Below, piece after piece: positions 46,810 to 60,400 of a stretch of 64,000 bases of DNA. The position numbers and the translations under genes were made by a program. The first letter of the stretch is position 1; each line of letters begins with the position of its first letter. Source of the stretch: Arbacia lixula (taxonomy: Eukaryota > Echinodermata > Echinoidea > Arbacioida > Arbaciidae); NCBI GenBank assembly GCA_963669155.1, contig OZ022576.1, positions 35,043,555 through 35,107,554 on the forward strand, given 5' to 3'. The notes below the pieces were generated by a model. It worked only from the letters and a program-made list of their open reading frames with translations, made no database searches and was not told where the DNA came from.

Positions 46810-47135
46810 GAACACACAACAATGCTCATTGTGCATCACACATGCCCACCCGCAACTTATTTTCTGCCAGAAGCATCATGCATTATTAATGACACTGTGA
46901 TGGCAGTTGCTATTGGATTAACAGGTGTAATACACAGTGGTCATTTTCGGGGGAGGGGGGAATTGTACACAACATTTGGGAGAGCATCTCGCACGTGACG
47001 TCACGAAATTAAAAATGTTAAAAGATCTTAACTCATTCTTTGACGGATTTTCATTAAACCTTCACTATTATGTTTCTTTCATGTGGCTGCTTTGATTGAA
47101 ACGAACTGAAGGTCAGGGTGAACTATCCCCTAAGT
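46810..47135. mobile_element. chimeric MITE remnant: family C core joined to family A end
   Basis: 46820-46940 matches 28172-28290 (GCCAGAAGCATCATGCATTA, GTGATGGCAGTTGCTA-TGGA, TTAACAGGTGT). 46975-47135 matches the right arm of 16498-16991 (GGGAGAGCATCTCGCACGTG, GACGTCACGAAATTAAAA, GTGAACTATCCCCTAA). Confidence 0.75.
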
Positions 47136-47398
47136 GTGAGAAGACGACTCGCTACAACTCGCTAAGGCGCCTTGTTCAGTGCGAGAAAGCATGGCTTTAT
47201 CGTCTCTTGATGGGAAACACAGTATGTGGCTCCAAACTGCGAGGCCGTATTACAGTAATATATGCATAAATTGTTATAGAGAGAGAGGGGGGGGGGCTAA
47301 GTAAACTGATACAATCCGCAGAACACAGAGATGAGAAGGAGAGAGAGGGAGAGAAAGAAAAAAAATCATCACGAACATAAATGCATAGTGATTCATGA
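47136..47398. other. short unique stretch before the duplicated upstream region
   Basis: Nothing recognised apart from GA-rich runs at 47278-47296 and 47335-47366. Confidence 0.4.
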
Positions 47399-48084
47399 CA
47401 TGTGTAACAATATCACTAGAGAGAATCAAGGGGAGGGGCCGGGTAAAAAGATTTTATCATTCATGTGATGCATAAATACTGTATAAGTTCATTAACATAC
47501 ATGTGCATCCTACTGTCCTTCAATATACTTCGCATAAATGGAAAGAAAAGCTTATATAAACAAAACACTCTACTCTAGGTAGGCGTATACAAATACATGT
47601 AACAATACATTGTTACATCATGTATTTGTACATGGTACCATGTACTATCCACATGTGCATTCCGATACGCGTTAACCCGAATACGCGTAATCTTTGTGAC
47701 GTCATATAAATTGCATATATTCCTTGCAGTCGTTTCTTGTATGATTTGTATGATTTGTATGATTTGGCATGTGTAACAATATCACTAGAGAGAATCAAGG
47801 GGAGGGGCCGGGTAAAAAGATTTTATCATTCATGTGATGCATAAATACTGTATAAGTTCATTAACATACATGTGCATCCTACTGTCCTTCAATATACTTC
47901 GCATAAATGGAAAGAAGAGCTTATATAAACAATACACTCTACTCTAGGTAGGCGTATACAAATACATGATGTAACAATGTACTATCCATGTGCATTCCGA
48001 TACGCGTTAACCCGAATACGCGTAATCTTTGTGACGTCATGTAAATTGCATCTATTCCTTGCAGTCGTTTCTTGTATGATTTGG
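47399..48084 (+). promoter_or_regulatory. tandemly duplicated upstream region of the desulfhydrase gene, with two CREs
   Basis: Copy 1 (47399-47767) and copy 2 (47768-48084) are nearly identical; copy 2 lacks part of a TACATG-rich stretch. Each holds a perfect CRE, TGACGTCA (47697-47704 and 48032-48039), preceded by TACGCGTTAACCCGAATACG. In copy 1 the CRE abuts TATAAA (47705-47710); in copy 2 this has become TGTAAA. Copy 2 ends ~270 bases before the start codon, so a duplicated core promoter or enhancer is plausible. CREB/ATF binding is inferred. Confidence 0.55.
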
Positions 48085-48356
48085 TGCTATACTGTGCGTT
48101 GTTTATTTTTCTTTTTATCTGTAGGGCCTGTAAGAGAGACCATCAGATGACAGTGGCATGGGTACTCGGCGTAACATCACATTCAACAAAAACCGTTAAT
48201 GTATGAGCAGGACAACAGGCCACGTATATAGCATACGGATTGTTAGTTACTCGTTTGATAGTCAACAGGTCAATACGCTGTGTGGTGACGTGCCGAGACA
48301 AGGTTTTTCATACATTCACATAGAAGAAATGCGATTTTAATCGAGTTCATCAGTTA

Positions 48357-48488
48357 ATGATGTCAGCTGAACAGAATAACAACGCTGCCGGCGTTAGCCA
48401 GAACCCCGACTACCCGCTGTTTTCGTACAAGGCGCCATCATGGACAGCGAAGATGACGTCGACCAGGATACCCAAGCACAAAATGCAG
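48357..48488 (+). CDS. desulfhydrase exon 1
   Basis: 44 codons starting [12 protein letters not shown], ending KHKMQ at donor CAG|GTAAGA. Phase 0. Confidence 0.8.
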
Positions 48489-51400
48489 GTAAGATCATAA
48501 ACTCGATCGCCTTTTCGCTAGTGTCTTATAAACGCAAATGTTATTGTACATGTACAGCATCGGACATCGATTTCCTCCTTTTGATCTATGTTGATGGTCT
48601 CTTCGATGAATTAACAGCTTCGACTCGATAAAATTAAGTTTGTGGTAGGATCCGGACTAGAATAAGGTGAGGGTAAAGGGTGGGGTAGGGTTTAGTGAGG
48701 TGAGGATATTTTAAAGTGCAATTGTGTGGCCTAAAAATAATCTTTTTTGATCGCGGACCGTAACTCTCAGCTACAACACGGGTTAAATGCATTCCTTACC
48801 TTTTAATAGCATTTCATGATTTTGAATTACAAACAGGAAAACCTATATCATGCAAGGAAATTTGTGGCACCCGGGCCCTCCATCAACTCTTTCGACCGAT
48901 CGACGCACGATTGCCCAAATTAAACCATTGTTGCACGTAAAATTCAGCTGAAATGTTAGCAATATATATTTGCGACATATCTACATTTTGGGATTCATTT
49001 CAACATAATAGGTTCGCAATAAATAATATTCGTGTTCATCTCAAATGTATGCATTTAGCTATTTAGAGCTGCATAATAAACTAATTTTCTCTTTCCTTTC
49101 CAGCTGGGAACTTTGAATACACCTATCCAGAGATGGCGCCTACCCGGAACACCGGACGATTTCGAGGTTCACATCAAACGAGATGACATGACTGGGAGCG
49201 TACTGACGGGCAACAAGGTGAATTGACCGTCATCGCCGTAGTCGTGACCGTGGTCATCACCGAAGTCGTGACCGTGGTCATCGCCGTAGTCGTGACCATG
49301 GTCATCACCGAAGTCGTGACCGTAGTCATCTCCGTAGTCATGACCGTAGTCATCTCCGTAGTCATGTGAAAACGTAAAGGGGAACTAGGCAGATGAATCA
49401 ATGTTTGAGCAACATCGGGAAAGAAATGAAGAAATAATGGTGAATTGAAGTAAGACGCCTCCTTCAATTGACAACACAAATGTGTTTTGAGCATGATAAA
49501 AGAGATCACAATGTATTGCATTACTGCATCCAATCTCCTAAATCATGTGTGAAGGAGTCTAGATACGGTTTACAATTTCTTTATTTGCCCATTATCTTTT
49601 ACAGTAAATAGGATTAATTAACAAGTGCCTGCTTCAAGAACGATGGCGAATGATAATCGAAAGGTGGACACGGTGAACATGCCCATTGTTCCAATGAATC
49701 AAGACAAGAAAAATCCTTCGTGTGTGAAGGAGTCTAGATACGGTTTACAATTTCTTTATTTGCCCATTATCTTTTACAGTAAATAGGATTTATTAACAAG
49801 TGCCTGCTTCAAGAACGATGGCGAATGATAATCGTAAGGTGGACACAGTGAACATGCCCATTGTTCCAATGAATCAAGACAAGAAAATGATAAGCCGACT
49901 CGCCGGATTTCCAGGCTGTTTGGCATGTCTTATTCAAGCTATAAAGCCAATATAGGGGTCTGGCTACAGTACAGCCAAACGGCAGGCACCGGAAAATACG
50001 CTCATTTTATTTTCAGCGAGGTTGTCGTGACCTTCACTTGACCTCTCGAACCGCGGAAAACGTCTCCTTTTCAAACTGCGATATCTTCATGAATATCTCA
50101 TATTTTCGTGCGCTTTCTTTTGTAACTGTATGTTGGAGGTCGACATTTACCAAGGGTGAAAAAACATTTCATTGAAACAGGCAGACAAATATTGCAAATT
50201 CGAGATAAATATGTGGTTCTAATACAAATTAAAAAAATTAAAATAAACCCTATATTCCAATGTCAATCGCTTTTGAGCCCTATACATTTAGAGATCATCT
50301 GAAGCGGAATTTATTGTACTTTATGGAGATACCATTATTTTTCAACCTCCCCCCATAGAAGGGTCAGGATCCAGCAAAACATCAACCATGTTCAAATCCA
50401 AAATGAGCGAGATATGACGAAGTTGTGAACGATCCTAACCAGCCAATCATAGTCCACGATAATAACGAAATTCTACCGGCGATCCAAGGCGATCCAATCA
50501 TAGTCCGCGGACTATGATTGACTGGTTAGGATCGCTCACAACTTCGTCATATCTCGCTCATTCTGGATTTGAACATGGTTGATATTTTGCTGGATCCTGA
50601 CCCTTCTATGGGGGGAGGTTGAAAAATAATGGTATCTCCATAATGTGCAATAAATTCCGCTTCAGATGATCTCTAAATGTATAGGGCTCAAAAGCGATTG
50701 ACATTGGAATATAGGGTTTATTTTAATTTTTTTAATTTGTATTAGAACCACATATTTATCTCGAATTTGCAATATTTGTCTGCCTGTTTCAATGAAATGT
50801 TTTTTCACCCTTGGTAAATGTCGACCTCCAACATACAGTTACAAAAGAAAGTGTACAAAAATATGATATATTCATGGAGATATCGCAGTTTGAAAAGGAG
50901 ACCTTTTTCGCGGTTCGAGGGGTAAAGTGAAGGTCACGACTACCGAGCTGAAAATAAAATCGTGTGTTTTCTGCTGCCTGCGGACGAATATCGGTTGCGA
51001 AGTCCGTATGATTTCTGAAAATTCGCGTCACTTTGAAGACAAATAGCTCAAATGTTTTATTTTTGAGCCCAAACAAAACTGGAATCAAATTCTCCGCTGG
51101 AGTACCGGCTTTCCAAAGCTGTAACTGGTATTGCCGTTCAATTTGTAGTAGGGTCAGGATCCAGCAAAGTCTGGGAGCTTACGTATATATCGGTTGCGAA
51201 GTCCGTACGATTTCTGAAATCTCGCGTCACTTTGAAGACGAATAGCTCAAATGTTTTATTTTTGAGCCCAAACAATATTGGAATCAGAATCTCCTCTGAA
51301 GTATTGGCTTTTTAGAGCCGTAACTGTCGTTGCCGTACAATCCATAGAAGGGTCAGCATCCAGCAAGGTCTGAGAGCTTACATATTTCAAAAAAAAATTG

Positions 51401-54400
51401 AGGCCTGTTTTTGAAGGCAAATAACATAAAAACTCCTTTGCGGATTTCGAAAAAAACTAAAAATATCTATTATGAAACATATAATCTCAATCCCTGTCTA
51501 AAAAAATCCTGATCAGTATGCTTACAGAAGACCCCAGCAAAAGATCTCGCGAGCATGTCAAATTCCTTCATAATCTACGTGCAGCAAAATCTGCGCGTGA
51601 GATTTCGCGAGACGAAAAATAAAACGCTCACGATTTCTATAGAACGAGCGAGCGCTGCCGATTGACTGAGTAGGGTTATGCTTGATTTCTTCTCCGGGAC
51701 GGACTGACCAAATAGATACTGTGCCGTGACTAGTCCTATGAGCTTTAGACTTTGTTTCTCAGTTTGGACTATGAATGTCCAACAGCCTGGGAAGAAGGCT
51801 AATTGTGATGCCATGCTTCATTGTTTGGATATTGAAACCTCATTCAAAACTTTTAAGAAGAAATGGCGATAATGGCTAAAGGAGTAAATTTTCATTTACA
51901 TGTACAACCAGATACATGTATAAACAAGAGTAAAGCAATAACAGACTTTGGATAACATCGCATCCAGTGTTTTAACGCGTTCATTTTAAAGCTATCATCA
52001 TTTCTCCTAACCCTGTAGGTGTAAGCTTTGTTTTCGTTCAAACGTTGTATGTACAGGTAAATTATTGCATAACCTTCCAATCGACTTTCAAAATTCCTTA
52101 AATGTCTGAAGGATGTATGGAAAGGAATGCATGTTGAACCCATTGTTGTCTTTACTCATTTTCTGTCAAACAATGAGGATTTGTGTGTATTATTATTTTT
52201 GCAGGTTATGATGTTGGCATGTAAGGGCTTAAACCTCTATTTTGCCAGCACGCATATTTCACAATAAACCAGTTTCGTTATGTATGCGAATTTAAATCAC
52301 GTCTTTCGAACAATGCGTTACCAATGATAACTCCAGAACTTTCCCCAACTAGCAACATCTGATATATTCAGAGTCCATTCCATCCATTGAACATGTTGAA
52401 TCTGAATCAGATACTAGATACAATAACACGTTTCTATGCTGTTATGGGAAAAGTTGTGAATACATTACGAAAAAAAAAAGTTACATCCCCACATGATGAT
52501 GTCGTCATCATCCATTATTCACCATGGAGACGTTGGAGTTACTGGTCTCTCCTGGCCACAGGTTCGCAAGCTGGAGTTCCTGATGGCTGACTGTGTCTCG
52601 AAGGGCTGCCAGGCCATCATAGCGTGTGGAGGGATCTTCTCAAACTCCTGCCGAGCCGCCGCCATCGCAGCCCGGCAGATGGGTCTGGACAGCCACCTCC
52701 TGCTCTGGTCCACAGGAGAGGTACGTGAGATGGGATCGGGGGGGGGGGGGAGGGGGGGAAAGTGGAGGAGGGGAGGAGGGAGAAAGAGTGGAGGAGGGAG
52801 AAAGAGTGGAGGAGGGGAAGAGGGGGCAGAGGAAGGGAGGAGAGAGCGGGAAGAGGAGGGGTGGACGGAGAGAAGAAGGAGAGAGAAAGGGAGGGGTGGA
52901 GGAAAAGGCGGGATAAGGAGGGGTGGACGGAGAGGAGAAGGGGAGAGAAAGGGAAGAGTGGACGGAGAGAAGAAGGGGAGAGAAAGGGAAGAGTGGACGG
53001 AGAGAAGAAGGGGAGAGAAAGGGAAGAGTGGACGGAGAGAAGAAGGGGAGAGAAAGGGAGGGGTGGAGGAAAAGGCGGGATAAGGAGGGGGCGGATGGGA
53101 AGAGGAGGGGTGGACGGAAAGAGGAAGGAAGAGGGGAAGGGAAACGGAGATGAAGGGAGAGGAGAGGGAGTGGGAGGGGAGAAGGGGGGGAGAAAGAGAC
53201 AGACAGACATATATACATAGACACAGAGAGAGAAGGGGGAAGGGAGAGAAAGAGGGAAGGGGGTACAGGGAGTGGAGAGTGGGGCCGTGGAAGTACGGGG
53301 AGCATGATGTACCTGTAATGTAACTCGTGCACGCAATGAGATTTGAAAATTAAATATCAATTTCTGCAAAATGCCATTAGATTCGTGACGTTGCCCAATA
53401 ATTTGGTAAATAACAGCAAATCGATTAAGAATAGTGGTAGCCTACTCATATAATGATAGTTTATACAATTTTATTCAGGAAAAATAGTATAAGAGCAGAC
53501 TGCTCTGTTATCAAAATTATAAAGTATTATGGTGTAATGGTCTCACTTCAACTTGATGTAATATGCACAATGGTTACAAAAGATTCAACCCCATATTAAA
53601 TCCGGAAGGGTTTTAACCGTGCTATCGCACAACACATTCACTTTAAAAACACGATCTTTTTATTTTTTTCATATTTTCCTTCTCTTTTTGGTGGAAGTAA
53701 ACTTAAGACAAAAACAAGAACAGCATGGACCATATCGGATTTACCATATGAGAAACAACATACCTGAATAGGTAAATAAGTGGTGAATTAACGTATTGCT
53801 AGTTCGACTTGATTTTTGGAAGAATTTCACTTTGAAAACAGACGCAGAAATTATAAACTGAGATAAATTCACCGCGAGACTACAATCTAAACTCAATTCC
53901 ATTCTTATAATATCAGACAGAGGTTGGAATGAATTACTTGATTTGACATTGCAAAATTCTGGCCAGGAATTCAAAAGAACAGCGTTATCTAAAGCGTGAA
54001 TGGACGCACTCGGGTCGATAGTGGATGATCTATTTTGACCAACACAAAGAATAGTAGGTCATGTTGTGCAGCCAGTGTGATGGTGCGGAATAAAAGGTCA
54101 CCAAAATAAAATGAAAACATATCACAGGAAAAGAAACTTTTTGGTTTATTGTTTTGGGTTAGATAGGTCACAGGTAAAAGTCAAATGATTAAGTGTTGCT
54201 GTTACTTGACAACTTGTGAAAATATTTGACCGAATATCTCTAAACTTGGTACAATGTGGGTCAGGTATCTCACAATTAAGTCGTATATCCTAATTATAGC
54301 AAGTTTTCAGGCATTGGACCATAACATTTTACTCAGAGATATTACGGCAATATTCCAGTTGCTAGAGGGTGGATGCAAACACTTTATAGTGTTGTTTCAA

Positions 54401-57400
54401 GATGGCAACATAGGTTGAAACGTCAGGTAACTTTTCAATTATTGACTTGATAATTTTAGCCAGTTATGGATTATCCTGTAGTGTTTTTGTATCTTGCGCT
54501 ATTTACATGCAAAGTCGTTGAAGTATCTGTGTTGGGTCCATGGAATTAGTATCCCGCCCATCGGCTGGTTCGCTCACGCTTTATTGGTTTTTCTGTGTTG
54601 TTTTCCTCTGCTTTTGCACTGTACATAATTTTGTTCATGTTTTGGAGACAAGGGTAGGCACATAGATCTTTTATTTTTGAGCAAACTGTAGATCTTCTTT
54701 GGACCCAGACCCAAATGCCGATTTTTTTTTCTCACATAATGGCATTAACGTAAAGACCTACTGCTTCTTCCATTATAATTGTCATATATTGTTTGTAACG
54801 CTACTTTTATTTGGTCGAGTGACGGTGATAAGGGCAAGAGTATAGATTCTAACAATATAGGAAATACATGCATTGATGTCGAAAGTAACACTAATAATCA
54901 TGATCTCCTTACTAACGTTAATAGCAATTATTATTATGCTCATGATAATTAGGCCCTGTCTTATACAGATGTGCGATTCATCGCAACTTTGCTTGCAAAA
55001 AATGTTGTGAATCGTAAATCTAGAAAAGGGATTTGGACTTACGATTGATCGCAACTTGACTTGCAATTGATATGAATCGTAACTCCGTATATTAGAGATA
55101 GGGGATTGGACGCGATCGATGCTGGTCAATCGCAACTCTACATGAGACGGGGCCCAATTGTAGAAGTACCCAGGCCATTGCTATGATTGCCCATACTCCT
55201 GCTGTGGTAACCATGTGTTGCTCTCGATGATTGCAGAACCTGCCTTTCACGGGGAACTCACTGCTGGACCGACTCGTCGGGAGCAACTTCTATCTCATGC
55301 CGCTAGACTGCCCGTTCGAGACTGACGTGTACCCCCGCATGCATCAACTTAAGGAACACATCATGTACGCATAACCCCCCCCCCCCCCCCCCCCATCCCT
55401 TTCCCCTCCAGGTTATTGTTATTGGGAAATATCCATGTAGTTTGAATAATGAATAATAATCAGCCCATTTCCAAAATTCCATCTTCCACATCATCAGTGA
55501 TAGTATTGTTGATATGTATTCCAACATATAGCATTTAGAATTATCAGTCAATATGTTGCGATCAATATTACATTAATGTAAAAAATGTTTATTCTCAGCA
55601 GCTGCATCTTCATCGTACGCCTATAGTAATGATGGTGATCACTATGTTAGAGAGAACATTATACATACATGCACTTGGTAATTGCCTTTGATTGATTGAA
55701 TTCATTTTCCAGTTAAAACATGAACAACGCATATATCTTGTAAATTAAAATCGAATGTATACACACGGCTGGAAAGCACCACTCAAATGTGCCAACATGG
55801 CACAGCTGTTCTTCCGGGGGGGGGGGGGGGGGGGGACAATATACAGATAAACCAATTACATGAGGAAATGTGATACGGTAATACTAATAGCAGCCAAATG
55901 GCAGGCACCGGAAAATACGCTTATTTTATTTTCAGCGAGGTAGTCGTGACCTTCACTTGACCTCTAGAACCGCGGAAAACGTCTCCTTTTCAAACTGCGA
56001 TATCTTCATGAATATACCATATTTTCGTATGCTTTCTTTTGTAACTGTATGTTGGAGATCGAAATTTACCAAGTGTGAAAAAAACATTCCATTAAAACAG
56101 GAAGAAAAATATTGCAAATTTGAGATGAATATGTGGTTCTAATAAAAATTTAAAAAATGTAAATAAACTCTATATTTCAAGTTCAATCGCTTTTGAGCCC
56201 CTAACATTTAGAGATCATCTGAAGCGGAATTTATTGTACTTTATGGAGATACCATTATTTGACAACCTCCCCCATAGAAGGGTCAGGATCCAGCAAAACA
56301 TTAACCATGTTCAAATCTAAAATGAGCGAGACATGACGAAGTTGTGAGCGATCTTAACCAGCCAATCATAGTCACCCTTGAATCGCCGGTAGCATTTCGT
56401 TATTGTCGTGGACCATGATTGGCTGGTTAGGATTGTTCGCAACTTTGTCATATCTTGCTCATTTTGGATTTGAACATGGTTGATGTTTTGCTGGATCCTG
56501 ACCCTTCTATGGGGAGAGGTTGAAAACTAATGGTATCTCAATAAAGTACAATAAATTCCGCTTCAGATGACCTCTAAATGTTAGGGGCTCAAAAGCGATT
56601 GACATTAAAATATAGAGTTTATTTTCATTTTTCTTTATTTAATTAGAACCATATATTTATCTCGAATTTGCATTATTTTTCTGCCTGTTTTAATTGAATG
56701 TTTTTTCTTACTTGGTAAATTTCGACCTCCAACATACAGTTGCAAAAGAAAGTGTACAAAAATGTGGTTCATTCATGGAGATATCACAGTTTGAAAGGGA
56801 GACCTTTTTCACGGTTCGAGAGGTCAAGCGAAAGTCACGACTACCGAGCTGAAAATAAAATCGCGTGTTTTCTGCTGCCTGCGGACGAATATTGGTTGCG
56901 AAGTCCGTATGATTTCTGAAAATTCGCGTCACTTTGAAGACGAATAGCACACATGTTTTATTTTTGAGCCCAAACAAAACTGGAATCAAATTCTCCGCTG
57001 GAGTACTGGCTTTCCAAAGCTGTAACTGGTGTTGCCGTCCAATTTGTAGAAGGGTCAGGATCCAGCAAAGTCTGAGAGCTTACATATATATCGGTTGCGA
57101 AGTCCGTACGATTTCTGAAATCTCGCGTCACTTTGAAGACGAATAGCACATTTTTTTTTATTTTTGAGCCCAAACAATATTGGAATCAAAATCTCCGCTG
57201 AAGTATTGGCTTTTTAGAGCCGTAAGTGTCGTTGCCGTACAATCCATAGAAGGGTCAGGATCCATCAAGGTCTGAGAGCTTACATATTTAAAAAAAAAAT
57301 TGAGGCCTGTTTTTGAAAGCAAATAACATAAAAACTCCTTTGCGGATTTCGGAAAAAAAAATGAAAATATTCATTAAGAAACATATAATCTCAATCCCTG

Positions 57401-60400
57401 TCTAAAAAAATCCTGATCAGTACGCTTACAGAAGACACCAGCAAAAGATCTCGCGAGCATGTCGAATTCCTTCATAATCTAGGTGCAGCAAAATCTGCGC
57501 GTGAGATTTCGCGAGACGAAAAATAAAACGCTCACGATTTATATAGAACGAGCGAGCGCTGCCGATTGACTGATAGGGGTACATTTATATTCATAACGAT
57601 TGAATCAATACATAAGAGTGCCATGAATGTCGGGGGGGGGGGGGGGGGGGCAAGCTCTGTTGATCCGAATATAAATGTACCTAATCTCTATTATAAGACA
57701 AGTTAAAGAATGTAATCATTCAAGCGCGCCATTCAAGAACCATTCAAGTTCAAGCGCCTTATGCGTTTCGCACTAAACACCCTGCACAGCCCCAGCGCAC
57801 TCACAACTGTGCATTATTTGTATACTATTTCCGCAATATCACAGAACGTAATTGGATTCAATGAAATGTTACCTAACATCAAGATGTTGTGTGGAAGTAG
57901 TGTGTCGTTCCTCTGAATCTCTGTCGGGAGGGAACGGTTTTGAACACATCAGCTGCCACTTGTGTTTTTCTAGCAAATTGGGACCCGGGGGGTGTTTCAC
58001 CAAGATGTTCGTAAGTTACGAACGACTTTACGAACGACTGGTGATCCCTTCTTGTGCTAAATGCGATACCACACTCTGTTCACTGAGAATCTGACTTTGC
58101 ACAAGAGGGGATCACCAGTCGTTCGTAAAGTCGTTCGTAACTTACGAACAGCTTGGTGAAACACCACCCCGGCATAGGATCCTTCGATCCAGTTACTAGA
58201 TTAGTAATGCAAGGCTATCCTGGGTAAACAGGATCGTATTTATATTTTGTGTCTCGTTATTACACATAAGAAACCCATTTGATCTTCTTCCTCTAATAGG
58301 CAGAGTTCGGGTAAGAAGGCCTACGAGATTCCCTTCGGTGGGTCCAACGAGATAGGAGTCTGGGGCTACATCGAGTGCTTCAGGGAGCTCATGGAACAGG
58401 TACATGGGTATCATCATCACTCTTTATCAAACTGATCAAATGTAGGACTTCTATATTATAGTTTATCAACCACAGAGTGCCCCACTCACATTCAACAACG
58501 TTACCCCTTCTCAAGTTCAAAGAATGCCCACAAAAACAACAACAGCAAAAACAATTAATGAAAAAAAAACACACAAGCGAGCAAGCAAACGTGCCCCTCA
58601 TGCAATCATAATATTTTCCCCTCCTACAAACGTGTACATGGTGCATGGGCCATGTATTACACGTCATGGGGCACTTCCATATAACAGACACCGCACAAGT
58701 CAACGTGTACAGCCAGGCACACTGTGAGCAAGGGGCGACGTTACAACAGCCAAGCTATTCATCAAGAATCTTCCTATTGTTGCTTTGACCTCCAGAGAGA
58801 AGCACACACACACACACATATCCATCGTTAAACTGTCTACTCCAATAAGTTCCACTGATCTGATGAATTACTGCCATTTGTCCATTACTAAAGAGGCGAC
58901 CGTCATACCCCAGGCTGTGGCACGGACTGAGACAAAAGGAAAATGATCCCGTGACAAGTCTTTTGAGTTGCCGACTCTATTTTTTGTTTTGTTTTTTAGT
59001 TAGGATTAGAAATGACCAACAGTCTAGAAGCCAGGCTAGTATTAGAAGTTCTTATGCCTTAACATGTTTCTCGTATTCAATTCTATTTAGATGCTTCGAA
59101 TAAATAATTTCCGTGTTTTTCATTCTGAAGATTTCTTTGTTGTTGTTCATATGCTCAGCTCATTACCAATTTTTTTTTTTTAGTTTTGTACGGTTTTTAA
59201 TTCATTTCAAGTCAATTACACTTACTGTAGTTCAATTCAACTTACTGTAGTTCAATTCAGTTCAGTTCAATTAAATGCAATTCAATTTAGTTCGATTCGA
59301 TTAATCTAAATCCAATTGAAATCAATTGATTTCAATTCAATTCAATCTAATTCAATTACTGCCCGTGATTAATCCTTTCTAACGCCGTGACGACAAACGT
59401 ACTAGTAACTTCGATGTAACTTGATTGTGCCCTCTATCCGCGCTGTACCCAGGGTCTCCATGAGAGATTCACAGACATCGTGATCGCTGGAGGTAGCAGT
59501 GGGTCTGTGACCGGTCTGGCCATGGCGAACCATCTCACGGGAGGCAAGCTAAAGTAAGTCAAGTCTCTTGATCGTCATTTCAAAGTTGGCCTCTCATGCC
59601 CAATCTTTTATATCATAGAGGTGAAGAGCCAGAATTCATACTTGTTCTATTGCTACTTAGCAGGTACGCAACCTTAAGCATTTCTGTGAAATATATTATT
59701 TGCATTTACTTTACGATGTATACAGTATAAAATACATGTACACCTACATTACATTAGCTTGGCATAGTGTTGTTGCTGTGGTGGTGGTGGTGGTGGTGGT
59801 CGGGAGAGAATATATACACCTTCAATATTTGTCATGCCGATATTACTGTAAAAAATAGAAATCAAAACAAGACAAATTAGGTCGAATAGTTGTTAAGTCA
59901 ACCGAAGGCGACACGATCCGATCAGTCGTATGACTATGCGACTGACTGATTCTCAGGCGCTCAATCGCAAATTTGAAAGACACATTCTGATTGGGTACTG
60001 GTCAATCTATTGAAGAAAAAGCGCATGCAACAATGGTGTTGATTGCCATTTTGCGATTGATCGCAAACCTTTATGTTACGGGGCCCCGGTCATTGGATTT
60101 ATGCAAGTTATGTGAAGTCACATTTCTAATCTTAGGCCCTTACGACTGCAGAATCGTGGAAAACCGTGGCGTCTGCAGTGGCCTGTCATAAGTGAATAAG
60201 ATATAGCGATTGGTGAAAATCGGCGTAATATTTGCAATTTCTTTCTTTGCGTGAGCCAGAATCCACGGCATGGCGGCTTGCCTGACGCAGCAGTATTTCC
60301 TCGATGAGGCGGACAAGATGCTGCGCGCTCACGGCCTCCAAGCCGCCGACGGCACCAGCGGAGTCAAGGCGGTCGACATCGTCAACATCGTCGAGGTCGT

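Noticed and set aside
48440-48631. 63-codon acidic frame at exon 1 of the desulfhydrase
   Set aside because: Out of frame with the family match and runs through the clear GTAAGA donor.
49224-49365. Regular short repeats resembling a CRISPR array
   Set aside because: Units are contiguous without unique spacers: an ordinary minisatellite in an animal intron.
52493-53369. Long open frames on both strands (up to 250 codons) over the purine tract
   Set aside because: They only translate a simple A/G repeat (Arg/Gly/Glu or Pro/Ser/Phe). The real coding part is exon 3, 52562-52720.
50789-57173. Similar ~95-codon minus frames (50789-51088 and 56708-56989) conserved between the two foldback copies
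   Set aside because: Similarity follows from the duplicated DNA. The frame is not better conserved than surrounding bases, and it has no domain, so I treat it as non-coding; a codon-level comparison of many copies would settle it.
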